Shown: positions 1 to 6,203 of the stretch, in pieces
How the letters are laid out: every line of letters begins with the position of its first letter
How positions within the stretch are numbered: position 1 is the stretch's first letter
Origin: Actinomycetes bacterium
GTDB taxonomy: Bacteria > Actinomycetota > Actinomycetes > Actinomycetales > Demequinaceae
DNA length: 9,457 nucleotides
Assembly: GCA_023442845.1 (NCBI GenBank)
Contig: JAEZXC010000039.1
Coordinates: 1-9,457, forward strand
Direction of reading: 5' to 3'
Notes under the pieces: generated by a model
The model's input: the letters and a program-made list of their open reading frames with translations, nothing else
What the model was told of the DNA's origin: nothing
The model's database searches: none
Made by a program: the position numbers and the translations under genes

Positions 1-245
1 GGCAGGTGAAAGCGGTTGGCAACCTGCGACACGACCTCATCGGCAATCGAAATCCCCGCGACGACCCCCGCCTCCCGCATGACGAGCGACCCGGTGACCA
101 CGGCGTCGGCCGCAATAGTGGAGAAGGTTGTGACATCTCTGCCTGGATTACCGCCCAAGTCCTCGTCGAGCGAGCGGCGAACAACGTCGGCGAGCCAGGT
201 TGCATCGAGCGAGGTGGCTTGGAGCACGTTCTCAGGGTGAGTCAC
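1..245 (-). CDS. nadC: Quinolinate phosphoribosyltransferase NadC (carboxylating), N-terminal part, cut by window edge
   Basis: NadC converts quinolinate and PRPP to nicotinate mononucleotide, CO2 and pyrophosphate in cytoplasmic de novo NAD synthesis. Only the first 81 codons are in the window, read leftward from a GTG at 245-243. The translation carries the N-terminal QRPTase hallmarks: RRSLDEDLG at residues 23-31, then GRDVTT at 35-40, and later MREAGVVAGI, which match the family pattern of ALxEDLG...DVTT...REAGVVAG. The start is uncertain. The GTG has only a poorly spaced GAAGG before it, and an ATG at 253-251 is out of frame and hits a stop after three codons. A second in-frame GTG lies at 227-225. 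A CACAAT hexamer at 257-252 would allow near-leaderless transcription, but no convincing -35 accompanies it. The gene is divergent from the CstR-like regulator. The catalytic core lies outside the window. Confidence 0.86.
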   Translation of the reverse strand, partial: MTHPENVLQATSLDATWLADVVRRSLDEDLGGNPGRDVTTFSTIAADAVVTGSLVMREAGVVAGISIADEVVSQVANRFHL

Positions 246-306
246 GCCTTCATTGTGGCGTAGGCACCGCGGCCGACGCTGGCGGAGCCTCTCGCGACGG
301 TCGCAC

Positions 307-326
307 GGGTACGGGAGGGGGTATCC
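307..326. promoter_or_regulatory. Candidate CsoR/CstR-type operator upstream of the repressor gene
   Basis: GGGTAC (307-312) and GTATCC (321-326) form an imperfect inverted repeat, five of six positions matching, around an 8-base G-rich centre. The core is TAC, then 8 bases, then GTA. This is the same layout as the perfect palindrome at 7969-7984, and the right half GGGGGTAT (317-324) is identical to the right half of that site. A weak -10-like TATCCT (322-327) overlaps it, with no clear -35. CsoR/RcnR-family proteins bind TAC/GTA half-sites around G/C tracts and often control their own gene, so autoregulation is a reasonable inference. Confidence 0.4.
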
Positions 327-374
327 TGAATGCGGCGCGTTTCAGCGCGTATCGCACTCTCACAGGAGAAGTCC

Positions 375-644
375 ATGTCCGCTGTGCATCTCGAACCCGA
401 AGAGCTTGAACCCGTTGTCAAGCGGCTGCGGCGAGCCCAGGGCCAACTTGCGGGCGTCCTCAACATGATCGAAGAGGGACGCGACTGTGCTGACGTCGTG
501 ACGCAGATTGCCGCTGTCTCAAAGGCGATTGATCGCGCGGGCTTCACGATGATCGCTGCAGGCTTGCAGCAGTGCATCCGATCCGATGAGGATGACACCG
601 CAGCGCGTGAGCGTCTCGAGAAGATGTTCATGTCTCTCTCCTGA
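375..644 (+). CDS. CsoR/RcnR/CstR-family (DUF156) repressor, CstR-like persulfide-sensor residues
   Basis: This 89-residue protein is a small all-helical cytoplasmic repressor of the CsoR/RcnR/FrmR/CstR family. The family core is clear: RLRRAQGQLAGV at residues 17-28, EEGRDCADVVTQIAAVSKAI at 33-52, and GLQQC at 63-67. The ligand positions are informative. Cys38 and Cys67 are kept, 29 residues apart as in Staphylococcus aureus CstR. The histidine that copper-binding CsoR has four residues before the second Cys is Gly63 here. That argues against Cu(I) sensing and for thiol/persulfide sensing, though this is inference from residues only. The ATG at 375 was chosen because AGGAG (364-368) sits six bases before it and the protein then begins like its relatives. 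An in-frame ATG at 330 would add 15 residues and also has a G-rich stretch upstream. A candidate operator lies at 307-326. A likely target is the rhodanese-fused reductase at 8043. Confidence 0.9.
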   Translation: MSAVHLEPEELEPVVKRLRRAQGQLAGVLNMIEEGRDCADVVTQIAAVSKAIDRAGFTMIAAGLQQCIRSDEDDTAARERLEKMFMSLS

Positions 645-650
645 GGATCA

Positions 651-664
651 GGGGAGTTTTCCCC
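651..664 (+). terminator. Weak hairpin after the repressor gene
   Basis: GGGGA (651-655) and TCCCC (660-664) can pair around a GTTT loop seven bases after the repressor stop codon. The stem is only five pairs and the following sequence, AGCTTTCTC, is a poor T-tract. It may be a weak terminator, or nothing. Confidence 0.25.
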
Positions 665-687
665 AGCTTTCTCGAAGCGAGTCTTTC

Positions 688-715
688 CGCACCACCTTCC
701 TCACTAAGGTGTGCG
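688..715 (+). other. Ten-pair stem-loop with one bulge, upstream of the envelope operon
   Basis: CGCAC (688-692) pairs with GTGCG (711-715), and ACCTT (694-698) pairs with AAGGT (706-710). C693 is bulged and the loop is seven bases. It lies between the repressor gene and the TTG start at 753. There is no T-tract after it, so it is not a standard terminator. It could be a 5' leader structure or a protein-binding inverted repeat. Confidence 0.3.
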
Positions 716-740
716 TAGGCACGTCGTCCCGCGTGCGAAA

Positions 741-746
741 AGGGGG
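741..746 (+). promoter_or_regulatory. Ribosome binding site deciding the TTG start at 753
   Basis: AGGGGG lies six bases before the TTG at 753-755. No equally well-placed site precedes the GTG at 711 in the same frame, so it favours the shorter protein. Confidence 0.5.
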
Positions 747-752
747 TGCGGA

Positions 753-1076
753 TTGCGATCAAGAGTCTCAGTCGACACGGACAGCGTCCGTAACGTCGGC
801 ACACAACTTGGCAACTGGGTGCCGGTCATTAGCGGCAGCCCCGTCAGCAATAGACCATCTCTCGCCTCGTGCGGTTCTTCGGTCGTGTCGAACGCTGCCA
901 GCACGACCGAGGATCAGTTCCGAGTTCAGCGGTTGATTATCGAGGCGGAGTTGCTCGAACTTGTCACGGCAACGGACGTTGCGGCCAACGCCTTCGAGGA
1001 ACTCGACCGCAATGGCGCAGTGCACAACGGCTCGTCGGGTGGCGGCGCCGGCGGTGGCGGCGGAGGTGGCTGGTAA
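753..1076 (+). CDS. Small helical protein with polyglycine-Trp tail, unknown function
   Basis: I do not recognise this 107-residue protein beyond its general look. It begins RSRVSVDTDSVRNVGTQLG, followed by a Ser/Asn-rich linker, a likely amphipathic helical stretch (about residues 50-88), and a C-terminal tail of mostly glycine ending in tryptophan. Small alpha-helical proteins that start with a VDTD-type strand/helix and precede a large WXG-like protein are common in actinobacteria, so a partner or chaperone-like role for the next gene's product is possible but inferred. No signal peptide is visible. The TTG start is supported by the AGGGGG at 741-746; an in-frame GTG at 711 would add 14 residues. 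Its stop is two bases before the next start, and the G-rich codons of its tail supply the GGAGG (1062-1066) upstream of the next gene, which suggests translational coupling. Confidence 0.7.
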   Translation: MRSRVSVDTDSVRNVGTQLGNWVPVISGSPVSNRPSLASCGSSVVSNAASTTEDQFRVQRLIIEAELLELVTATDVAANAFEELDRNGAVHNGSSGGGAGGGGGGGW

Positions 1077-1078
1077 TC

Positions 1079-3364
1079 ATGTCCTCCTACCCAACGCATC
1101 TCAATGTCAGCAATGTGCGCGGCTTCGCCGACGCACAAACCTCGCGCAGCACCGCTCTCGTTCAGATGCAGGACGGCGTGACCCAAATCAGCGGTAGCAG
1201 TGACGTCGCGCAATGGCAGACGTCAGCCGCCGAGACCTTTCGGATCCGCCTCGCGCGCATCATCCAGCTCACATCCGACGTGTCGACAGTCTCGAGCAAA
1301 TGGGCCACGTCCGCCGCAACGTATGCGGATCAACTCGAGTCGATGGCATCGCGCGGGCAACAGGCGGAGTACGACATTCAGCGCGGTATCTCGCAACGCC
1401 AAGGCTTGTCCCACGTCCCGCCCGACATGTTGCCCGATGGCCAATGGGCGCGACGGATGGAAGACGCGGAAGAACTCATCAACCACGGGAACATGGTGCT
1501 CGGCAACCTTCACTACGAGCGCAGTGGCATTGATGGAGAGTTTGCACGGGCTCTGTCCTTTGCTCACGGGAGTGGCCTCACAGTTCAGTGGATGCAACTT
1601 GCCACCATGTATAACGGCGCCCGCACCGCGCAGGACATCCTTGACCGCCGGGGCGATTTGCTCAACGAGGCGCTCGACCTGGCGGCTGCTGTGGCCAAGC
1701 GCCCCGCCAATCCGGACGACATCGCGGCGCTTGCTGCGGCACTGCGCAACGCATCGGCGGACCCGAACTTGTCCTCCCAATTCTGGCTCGAGGTGGGCGG
1801 CGACGAGACGTTGCCGCTCCTTGAGGCTGGCCTCATGACCCACGCGAACCAGGGCGGGATGGGCTACCCCACGGACGAGGACCGCGATGCGGCGCTCGCA
1901 TTCGCCCGTAGCGTCCGCGAGTCTCTCGCGAGCGGCTCGCAGCTGTGGAATACCGAGCAGGGTCAGGACTTCGCGGCACACATGCTCACCGGCGCCGACT
2001 GGCCCGGAGACAGCGGCCGCCGCCTGAGTGGGATCGCCGGCGTCGGCTTCCTCTTTGACGATGCCGATCGCAACCCGATGGGACGTTCCTTCACGGTGGC
2101 GGCGGCGGACATTTTCGATACCTGGGAGCGCACCGAGCAGACGGGCGGAGAGCCCTGGGGCTCATCAGGTATGGATCCACTCGATCCATACGGCGTCTTC
2201 GACAGCATCGCAATCGAAGATCAGGTCGATCGCGGCGGGGCATACGACAGCAATGTCGGGGAAAGCCGTTACGGAGCAGGCGTACGCGATCCCTTTGGGC
2301 GCGTGCTCGACACCCTCGGGACGTATCCGGACGCCGCTTGGGAGTGGCTCAACGACAACTCATCGACGCTACATGACGGCTCCCACTCCGTCGCTGGAGA
2401 CCGAGTCGACTACCTGTCCCGGCGCGACTGGAGCGCGGACGGATGGGATGGCTTCGGCTCGCTGTGGGAGGGTTCGATGCACGCCGAGGGCGGCCTTGCC
2501 TCGGACGGATACTCCTCGAGCACCTGGGAGACGCAAGGCGATGCCGCAGCACGGATCGTCGCCGGCTTGGATAGCACCGGATATGTGACGGTGGAATCGC
2601 TGTCGGAGGCCGGCGGAGCGAATCTCGGTGATGCGCTTGGCCGGCTCATGGTGTTTGCCGAATTCCAGGGCTACTCGGACCTGGGCCAGCCTGGCACGGG
2701 CGACCCCCTCATTGTCGAGGTGGCGAATCCACAGGGCAACGATCCGACGCGCGCGATGCCGTACCTCGAACAGAACTCCTTCGGTGACCTGGTAAGCGCC
2801 GTCTCTGCCACTGACAACGGGTTCTCTTCGCTACGCCTCGCCGTGACGGAGGTCCAGAATTCACTTCTATACGCGGCCAACGAAAGTGGTAGTTACGAGG
2901 CATGGGATGACGCGCTCGGCCGCTACGCCCAACTTGAGGCAAATTTCCAAGGGGCGGTTGGTGGCGCTGACGTGATGGAGGCCCGCCTCGCAGATGACGC
3001 AATCCGTCAGCGCATGGAGGTTGTATCCGTTGCGACAAGCTTCCTACCCGGTAGCGGGCTCGTAGGAGGACTCGGCGCGGTCGTCGACAGCGCCACTGGT
3101 ATTGGCGCCGGCGGGCTCGTGGACGTGATCACTGATGGCCTCGCCCAAAACGAGGCAATGGCCCAGAGCCTGCTGCCGACGTTCGAGGGTGCCGGAGCCG
3201 CTGGCGTAGACCTCAAGATCTCCGGAATGGAGAACGACCCGGCGTTGAACCTGTCCGAGGTCGAGGTGGGAGAGAAGTCACGCGAGACCTGGCTGAACTC
3301 CTTCTCCCAGCGCTACGAGGACGGCTATTATGCGTCCGTGTGGCGCTCGACCGATACACATTGA
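1079..3364 (+). CDS. Large protein with WXG100-like N-terminus, putative type VII secretion-type substrate (DUF6571-like)
   Basis: This is a 761-residue protein of unknown function. The first ~95 residues look like a WXG100/LXG helical hairpin: QWQTSAAETFRIRL (residues 45-58) parallels the usual W-x-G...AA..F...L pattern, but threonine replaces the glycine. A second helix follows (KWATSAATYADQLE, 74-87). The middle, about residues 190-360, has helical repeats such as ALRNASADPNLSSQF and LFDDAD that recall the actinobacterial DUF6571 proteins; this is from memory and tentative. Near the C-terminus a glycine-rich hydrophobic stretch (about 648-689) could insert into or lie on a membrane. No Sec signal peptide is seen, which fits type VII export. 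The ATG at 1079 was chosen over an upstream GTG at 869 in the same frame because the latter would overlap the preceding gene entirely. It is second in a four-gene operon. No ESX ATPase or EccB-E gene is in the window. Confidence 0.88.
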   Translation: MSSYPTHLNVSNVRGFADAQTSRSTALVQMQDGVTQISGSSDVAQWQTSAAETFRIRLARIIQLTSDVSTVSSKWATSAATYADQLESMASRGQQAEYDIQRGISQRQGLSHVPPDMLPDGQWARRMEDAEELINHGNMVLGNLHYERSGIDGEFARALSFAHGSGLTVQWMQLATMYNGARTAQDILDRRGDLLNEALDLAAAVAKRPANPDDIAALAAALRNASADPNLSSQFWLEVGGDETLPLLEAGLMTHANQGGMGYPTDEDRDAALAFARSVRESLASGSQLWNTEQGQDFAAHMLTGADWPGDSGRRLSGIAGVGFLFDDADRNPMGRSFTVAAADIFDTWERTEQTGGEPWGSSGMDPLDPYGVFDSIAIEDQVDRGGAYDSNVGESRYGAGVRDPFGRVLDTLGTYPDAAWEWLNDNSSTLHDGSHSVAGDRVDYLSRRDWSADGWDGFGSLWEGSMHAEGGLASDGYSSSTWETQGDAAARIVAGLDSTGYVTVESLSEAGGANLGDALGRLMVFAEFQGYSDLGQPGTGDPLIVEVANPQGNDPTRAMPYLEQNSFGDLVSAVSATDNGFSSLRLAVTEVQNSLLYAANESGSYEAWDDALGRYAQLEANFQGAVGGADVMEARLADDAIRQRMEVVSVATSFLPGSGLVGGLGAVVDSATGIGAGGLVDVITDGLAQNEAMAQSLLPTFEGAGAAGVDLKISGMENDPALNLSEVEVGEKSRETWLNSFSQRYEDGYYASVWRSTDTH

Positions 3365-3381
3365 CGCACGGGGGGGTATCA

Positions 3382-4071
3382 ATGAGAGTCCAGCGATCAG
3401 CACTGGTAGCCGCGTCCCTGGCGGTGGTTGCACTGACCGGATGTGGCGGAGAGGCCGATCCGCCTGAAGTCGCATCCCACCTCACCATCCCCGAGGTGGT
3501 GTGGGAGAACTTCCCGCCATCCGGCGACGCCGAAGAGACCCAATGGGCCAAGGACTACCGCGAGCAACGGTTGGCCGAGGCAGTGGCCTTTGCCTATGGC
3601 GACTACTCGGATCCCGCGCTCATCGCCACGATCGGCTATGACCGCGCGGTCGACCTCGCGGAATGGAACGCGGAACACTATCCACCGCACGTATGGCTCG
3701 GACCCGACGGCACCTATACCGAGGATGCGCCGCCGCGCCTGCGGCCGCAATGGGAAGTGGTGACAGACGTTATCGAGGATGGCGACGGAATCTGGGCCAC
3801 CATGGTGAAGTGCCAGGCCCGCTGGTATGGGCAAGAGTACGAGTCATATGACGCCTGCCAACGGGTCCGTCTCACCCACGGCGACACCGGCACATTGGTA
3901 TACGGGAAGCCTCCGGGCGCGAACAACCCATCGAGCATTGAGGCTCCCGAGTTCGACGATTTTCCGCAGGCGTACTGGGCGACACCAATAGAAGCACCCA
4001 CCTATCCGGACCGCATCAAGATGCCACTGCCGCGTAGTTATTACGTGGACCTGGGCGTCATCGAGCCCTAG
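3382..4071 (+). CDS. Lipoprotein with one copy of an unrecognised two-cysteine module
   Basis: This is a 229-residue secreted lipoprotein. The signal peptide is typical: MRVQRSA, then a hydrophobic core, then the lipobox LTGC with the lipidated cysteine at 21. The mature part holds one module that is seen again, twice, in the next gene. It contains GDYSDPALIATIGYD (73-87), a cysteine pair (Cys144, Cys159) probably able to form a disulfide outside the cell, and a C-terminal SYYVDLGVIEP (219-229). I do not recognise the module and assign no activity. The ATG at 3382 follows a G-run directly and opens a proper signal peptide; an upstream ATG at 3340 in frame would overlap the previous gene and place charged residues before the signal. 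The gene is 17 bases after the WXG-like gene and 27 before the 446-aa gene, so one operon is likely. Confidence 0.9.
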   Translation: MRVQRSALVAASLAVVALTGCGGEADPPEVASHLTIPEVVWENFPPSGDAEETQWAKDYREQRLAEAVAFAYGDYSDPALIATIGYDRAVDLAEWNAEHYPPHVWLGPDGTYTEDAPPRLRPQWEVVTDVIEDGDGIWATMVKCQARWYGQEYESYDACQRVRLTHGDTGTLVYGKPPGANNPSSIEAPEFDDFPQAYWATPIEAPTYPDRIKMPLPRSYYVDLGVIEP

Positions 4072-4098
4072 CATCCGCGACACGAGGGGAGATATCCG

Positions 4099-5439
4099 AT
4101 GACGCCCAAATCAACCACGCCGCGCCTGGCCCGCCGCACCGCACTTGCCGCAGCGTCGGCCATTGTTCTTGTGGGCGCGGTTGGCGTGTTCACGGCGATC
4201 ACGGTGGACGGCTCCAGGCCAGCGGATTTTGACCTGCCCGCCGTGCAGTGGGAAGAAGACTCCAGGTGGGACGGCAACGAGTGGGTCGAGGCGGTGCGCC
4301 GCTCCGAGAGCGAACTCTCCTACGCCTTTGTGATGGGGGACTTCACCGACCCTGACCTGATCGCGGCCGTGGGCTACGTCGACGCACAAACGAACGCGTG
4401 GGATGCCTCATTGCTGCGGTTTTCCTCTGATCCCAGCACATTGCTGGCGCAGACATCTCGCATGGCGCATTTCTCCACCATCGAATCGGTTGACATCGCT
4501 CCCGACGGCAACACCGCCATGGTGGCCACATGTCAGGCGCTCGGTGAAAGTGAGGCCGGCGAGCAATCATACGGACGTACCACGTGGTGGGTGCGCCGCC
4601 TCGTTACAGGTGAGGTGCAGGCCGCACCCGCCATGCCAACGCGCCACTACACTCACAATTTCTTTGAGGATGACCCCTGCGCGCGCATCGACGCCCGCGC
4701 TGCCCTGTGGAGCGACCCGCTCGATCCCAGTGCGACGGGCCGCGACAGCGTGCGCCGGCCCCTGTCATCGGGCGCCTATGCTCAATCCGTCTACGCGGGG
4801 CAGGGCCAGGACTCCGAGACCGCACGCTCCGAGACTGCAGTGCCGCACGCGAGCGACCTGACGTGGTTTGACGGGTCGAGCGCCCTGCGCGGGGTCCACC
4901 CCCTGTTTGATGACTACCTAGACGCCCAGGTCGCACAGCGGTGGGCTCAAGCGAACAACGACTACTCGGCGCCCGAGGTGGTGGCGGCCCTGGGTTATGA
5001 CCAGGCTGTTGAGCAGGCACAACGGCACGGCAACGCTGTGGACGGGGACACGCCGTGGTCAACTGGCGGGCGGGCCCAGCTCGCTCAGGCGCCGATTGGC
5101 ATGGTGCTGCTCACGGTCGAGGAGGTCTCTGCCACCGCGATTCGGGCGCACGTGTGCATGGCGGATCCGCAGTACGACCCCCGAGAATCCGGCGGCCGCT
5201 CGCTGGCAATGCTCGACATCACCACGGCTCCGGATGGCCGCATCGAATGGGAATCGGCGTTCACCCGCAGCGTGGACTGGGTCCAAGAACACCCCGGCGA
5301 GGACTATCCGTGCTACAACGAACGCCGCACATTTGGCCTGTGGCCCACGCCGGTGGACACCTATGAGGCGCACGACCGCAGCACGGTGATGCCGCACGAG
5401 CGGGAGTACTACGTGGACCTCGGCGTCATCGACGAGTAG
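4099..5439 (+). CDS. Membrane-anchored extracytoplasmic protein with two tandem copies of the lipoprotein module
   Basis: This 446-residue protein has a basic start (residues 1-13) and one hydrophobic helix (about 14-35) with no lipobox, so it is probably an N-terminally anchored protein facing outward. Two modules follow. Module 1 (about 45-235) has GDFTDPDLIAAVGY (80-93), Cys145 and Cys194. Module 2 (about 251-446) has NDYSAPEVVAALGY (287-300), Cys353, Cys405 and the tail EYYVDLGVIDE (436-446). Both resemble the single module of the preceding lipoprotein. Module 1 ends differently and lacks the YYVDLGVI tail. I know no function for the family. GGGGAG (4086-4091) lies seven bases before the ATG. 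The stop is three bases from the end of the convergent prsW remnant, so the two transcription units meet tail to tail with no room for a separate terminator. Confidence 0.92.
   Translation: MTPKSTTPRLARRTALAAASAIVLVGAVGVFTAITVDGSRPADFDLPAVQWEEDSRWDGNEWVEAVRRSESELSYAFVMGDFTDPDLIAAVGYVDAQTNAWDASLLRFSSDPSTLLAQTSRMAHFSTIESVDIAPDGNTAMVATCQALGESEAGEQSYGRTTWWVRRLVTGEVQAAPAMPTRHYTHNFFEDDPCARIDARAALWSDPLDPSATGRDSVRRPLSSGAYAQSVYAGQGQDSETARSETAVPHASDLTWFDGSSALRGVHPLFDDYLDAQVAQRWAQANNDYSAPEVVAALGYDQAVEQAQRHGNAVDGDTPWSTGGRAQLAQAPIGMVLLTVEEVSATAIRAHVCMADPQYDPRESGGRSLAMLDITTAPDGRIEWESAFTRSVDWVQEHPGEDYPCYNERRTFGLWPTPVDTYEAHDRSTVMPHEREYYVDLGVIDE
4231..5436 (+). repeat. Internal tandem protein module inside the 446-aa gene
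   Basis: Residues ~45-235 and ~251-446 align by eye on the [GN]D[FY][ST][AD]P[DE][LV][IV]AA[LV]GY block, a first cysteine (145 / 353) and a second cysteine before an aromatic Trp-Pro/Asp stretch (DDPC...ALWSDPLD versus DYPC...GLWPTPVD). Similarity is at the protein level; the DNA copies are clearly diverged, so the duplication is old. Confidence 0.6.
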
Positions 5440-5949
5440 CGCCTACGTGCGCGGCGCGAGCCGCGCCTCGAGCGAAGCCCTCACGCGCGCGGCGTCCGCC
5501 ACATCGCCACCTGCGACAGCGTCGGCCAAATCCGTGAGCTCCGCCTCCAAGCGGCGCTGGGACGCACGAGCGGCCGGACCAAACGCCCGCACCACCTCTT
5601 TACGATACGCCCGTCGCTTCCACCAGGTGACCCGCACGGCGTCCAGGTAGGCAGGCGGCACAGCGCCCAGCGCGCCGGGGGCCTCGAGCGTGCGGCGGAA
5701 CCAGCGGTGCTCCTCGGTTCTCTCCAGCCGCAGCGCCCCCCACACAGTGAAGGGCACCACCAGCACGTACAAACCGCGCGTCCACAAGGCGTCCAGGAGC
5801 GGCGAGTTCCACGAGAAATGGAACAGCACACCAGCGGCGATGAGCGCGGGGCCACCCAGGAACTTGCGCGGCGTGGTCCCCGTGGCAAGCCACGCAACGC
5901 CAGCGCCCACAAAGGCCGAGAAGGCCACGTGCGAGACCGCGCCAAACAA
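5200..5949. repeat. Copy 1 of a diverged tandem duplication (3' envelope gene plus 3' prsW)
   Basis: This block holds the last ~79 codons of the 446-aa gene and the last ~168 codons of a convergent prsW. It corresponds in order and orientation to 5955-6734. The similarity is clear at the protein level on both strands, strongest in the prsW tail. Confidence 0.7.
5443..5949 (-). pseudogene. 5'-truncated PrsW-family protease remnant (C-terminal half)
   Basis: The 168 codons read leftward match residues 202 to about 369 of the intact PrsW at 6216-7337. The match begins abruptly at LFGAVSHV and runs to ASLEARLAPR. In the last ~90 residues roughly four of five are identical. The first 201 residues are missing, including the EExxK metal-site motif and the TEDILYG helix. 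The SH and FHFSWN histidines remain, but the active site cannot form. Upstream of the break the frame runs into unrelated sequence. The only candidate start is the TTG at 5949 itself, with no clear ribosome site, so I call it a pseudogene. The remaining frame has no stop and differs from the intact copy mainly by conservative changes, which suggests that it was a working paralogue until the truncation. Confidence 0.85.
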
Positions 5950-5954
5950 GGAAG
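5950..5954. other. Breakpoint joining two truncated genes
   Basis: Homology to prsW ends at the codon 5949-5947. Homology to the 3' part of the 446-aa gene, on the other strand, begins at about 5955. The five or so bases between mark the join. No insertion sequence or obvious long repeat is present at the point. Confidence 0.6.
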
Positions 5955-6203
5955 AACGCGCTCGTCGAGTTGACCCTTCGACAGAATGCCGATGGCAAGG
6001 TCAGCGTCACCCCACTTCAGGTGCCCGAAGACAAGTGGCGCGATGCTCATGCGGACTCTGAGCTCGAGTACCCGTGCGCCACCGCCACCCGCACCTTCGC
6101 GCTGTGGCCCGCCCCCATCGACACGTTCAAAGCACACGAGCGCGATACGGTACTCCCCCGCGAACGTGAGTACTACGTCGAACTCGGCGTGATCGACCGC
6201 TGA
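5955..6203 (+). pseudogene. 3' remnant of a second 446-aa-type envelope protein gene
   Basis: The frame NALVELTLRQNADGK...ELGVIDR aligns with residues ~367-446 of the protein encoded at 4099-5439. Shared features are the YPC cysteine, RTF-LWP-P-DT, AH-R-TV-P-EREYYV and the LGVID tail. The first part of the remnant is much more diverged than the last ~45 residues. Everything before this, including the membrane anchor and module 1, is absent, and the frame continues upstream into antisense prsW sequence. A TTG at 5970 could start a 77-residue peptide without export signal, which is unlikely to work. Many differences from the intact gene are third-position or conservative, so it was probably a functional paralogue before being cut. 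It ends 12 bases from the intact convergent prsW, repeating the layout of the first pair. Confidence 0.82.

Noticed and set aside
330..374. ATG at 330 as the start of the repressor
   Set aside because: It adds 15 residues before a normal family N-terminus and lies just after the candidate operator; the ATG at 375 has a better-spaced AGGAG.
242..631. 129-aa minus-strand open frame over the repressor gene
   Set aside because: It is antisense to the DUF156 gene and ends out of frame with nadC; no family features.
869..1078. Upstream GTG extension of the WXG-like protein (70 extra residues)
   Set aside because: It lies wholly inside the preceding 107-aa gene in another frame, gives a low-complexity Arg-rich translation, and the ATG at 1079 begins a normal WXG-like N-terminus.
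1223..1981. 252-aa open frame on the minus strand inside the WXG-like gene
   Set aside because: It is antisense to a well-supported gene, with no recognisable domain and composition typical of a shadow frame in GC-rich DNA.
3371..3380. GGGGGGTATC before the lipoprotein gene as a third CsoR/CstR half-site
   Set aside because: There is no matching TAC half on the left, and the G-run lies where the ribosome site of the lipoprotein gene is expected.
5440..5442. Bidirectional terminator between the convergent genes
   Set aside because: Only three bases separate the stop codons and no strong inverted repeat with T-tracts was seen there or at 6204-6215.
5481..6137. 218-aa minus-strand open frame across the breakpoint
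   Set aside because: It is out of frame with the prsW remnant, Arg/Ser-rich, and covers two gene fragments antisense or frame-shifted; a shadow frame.
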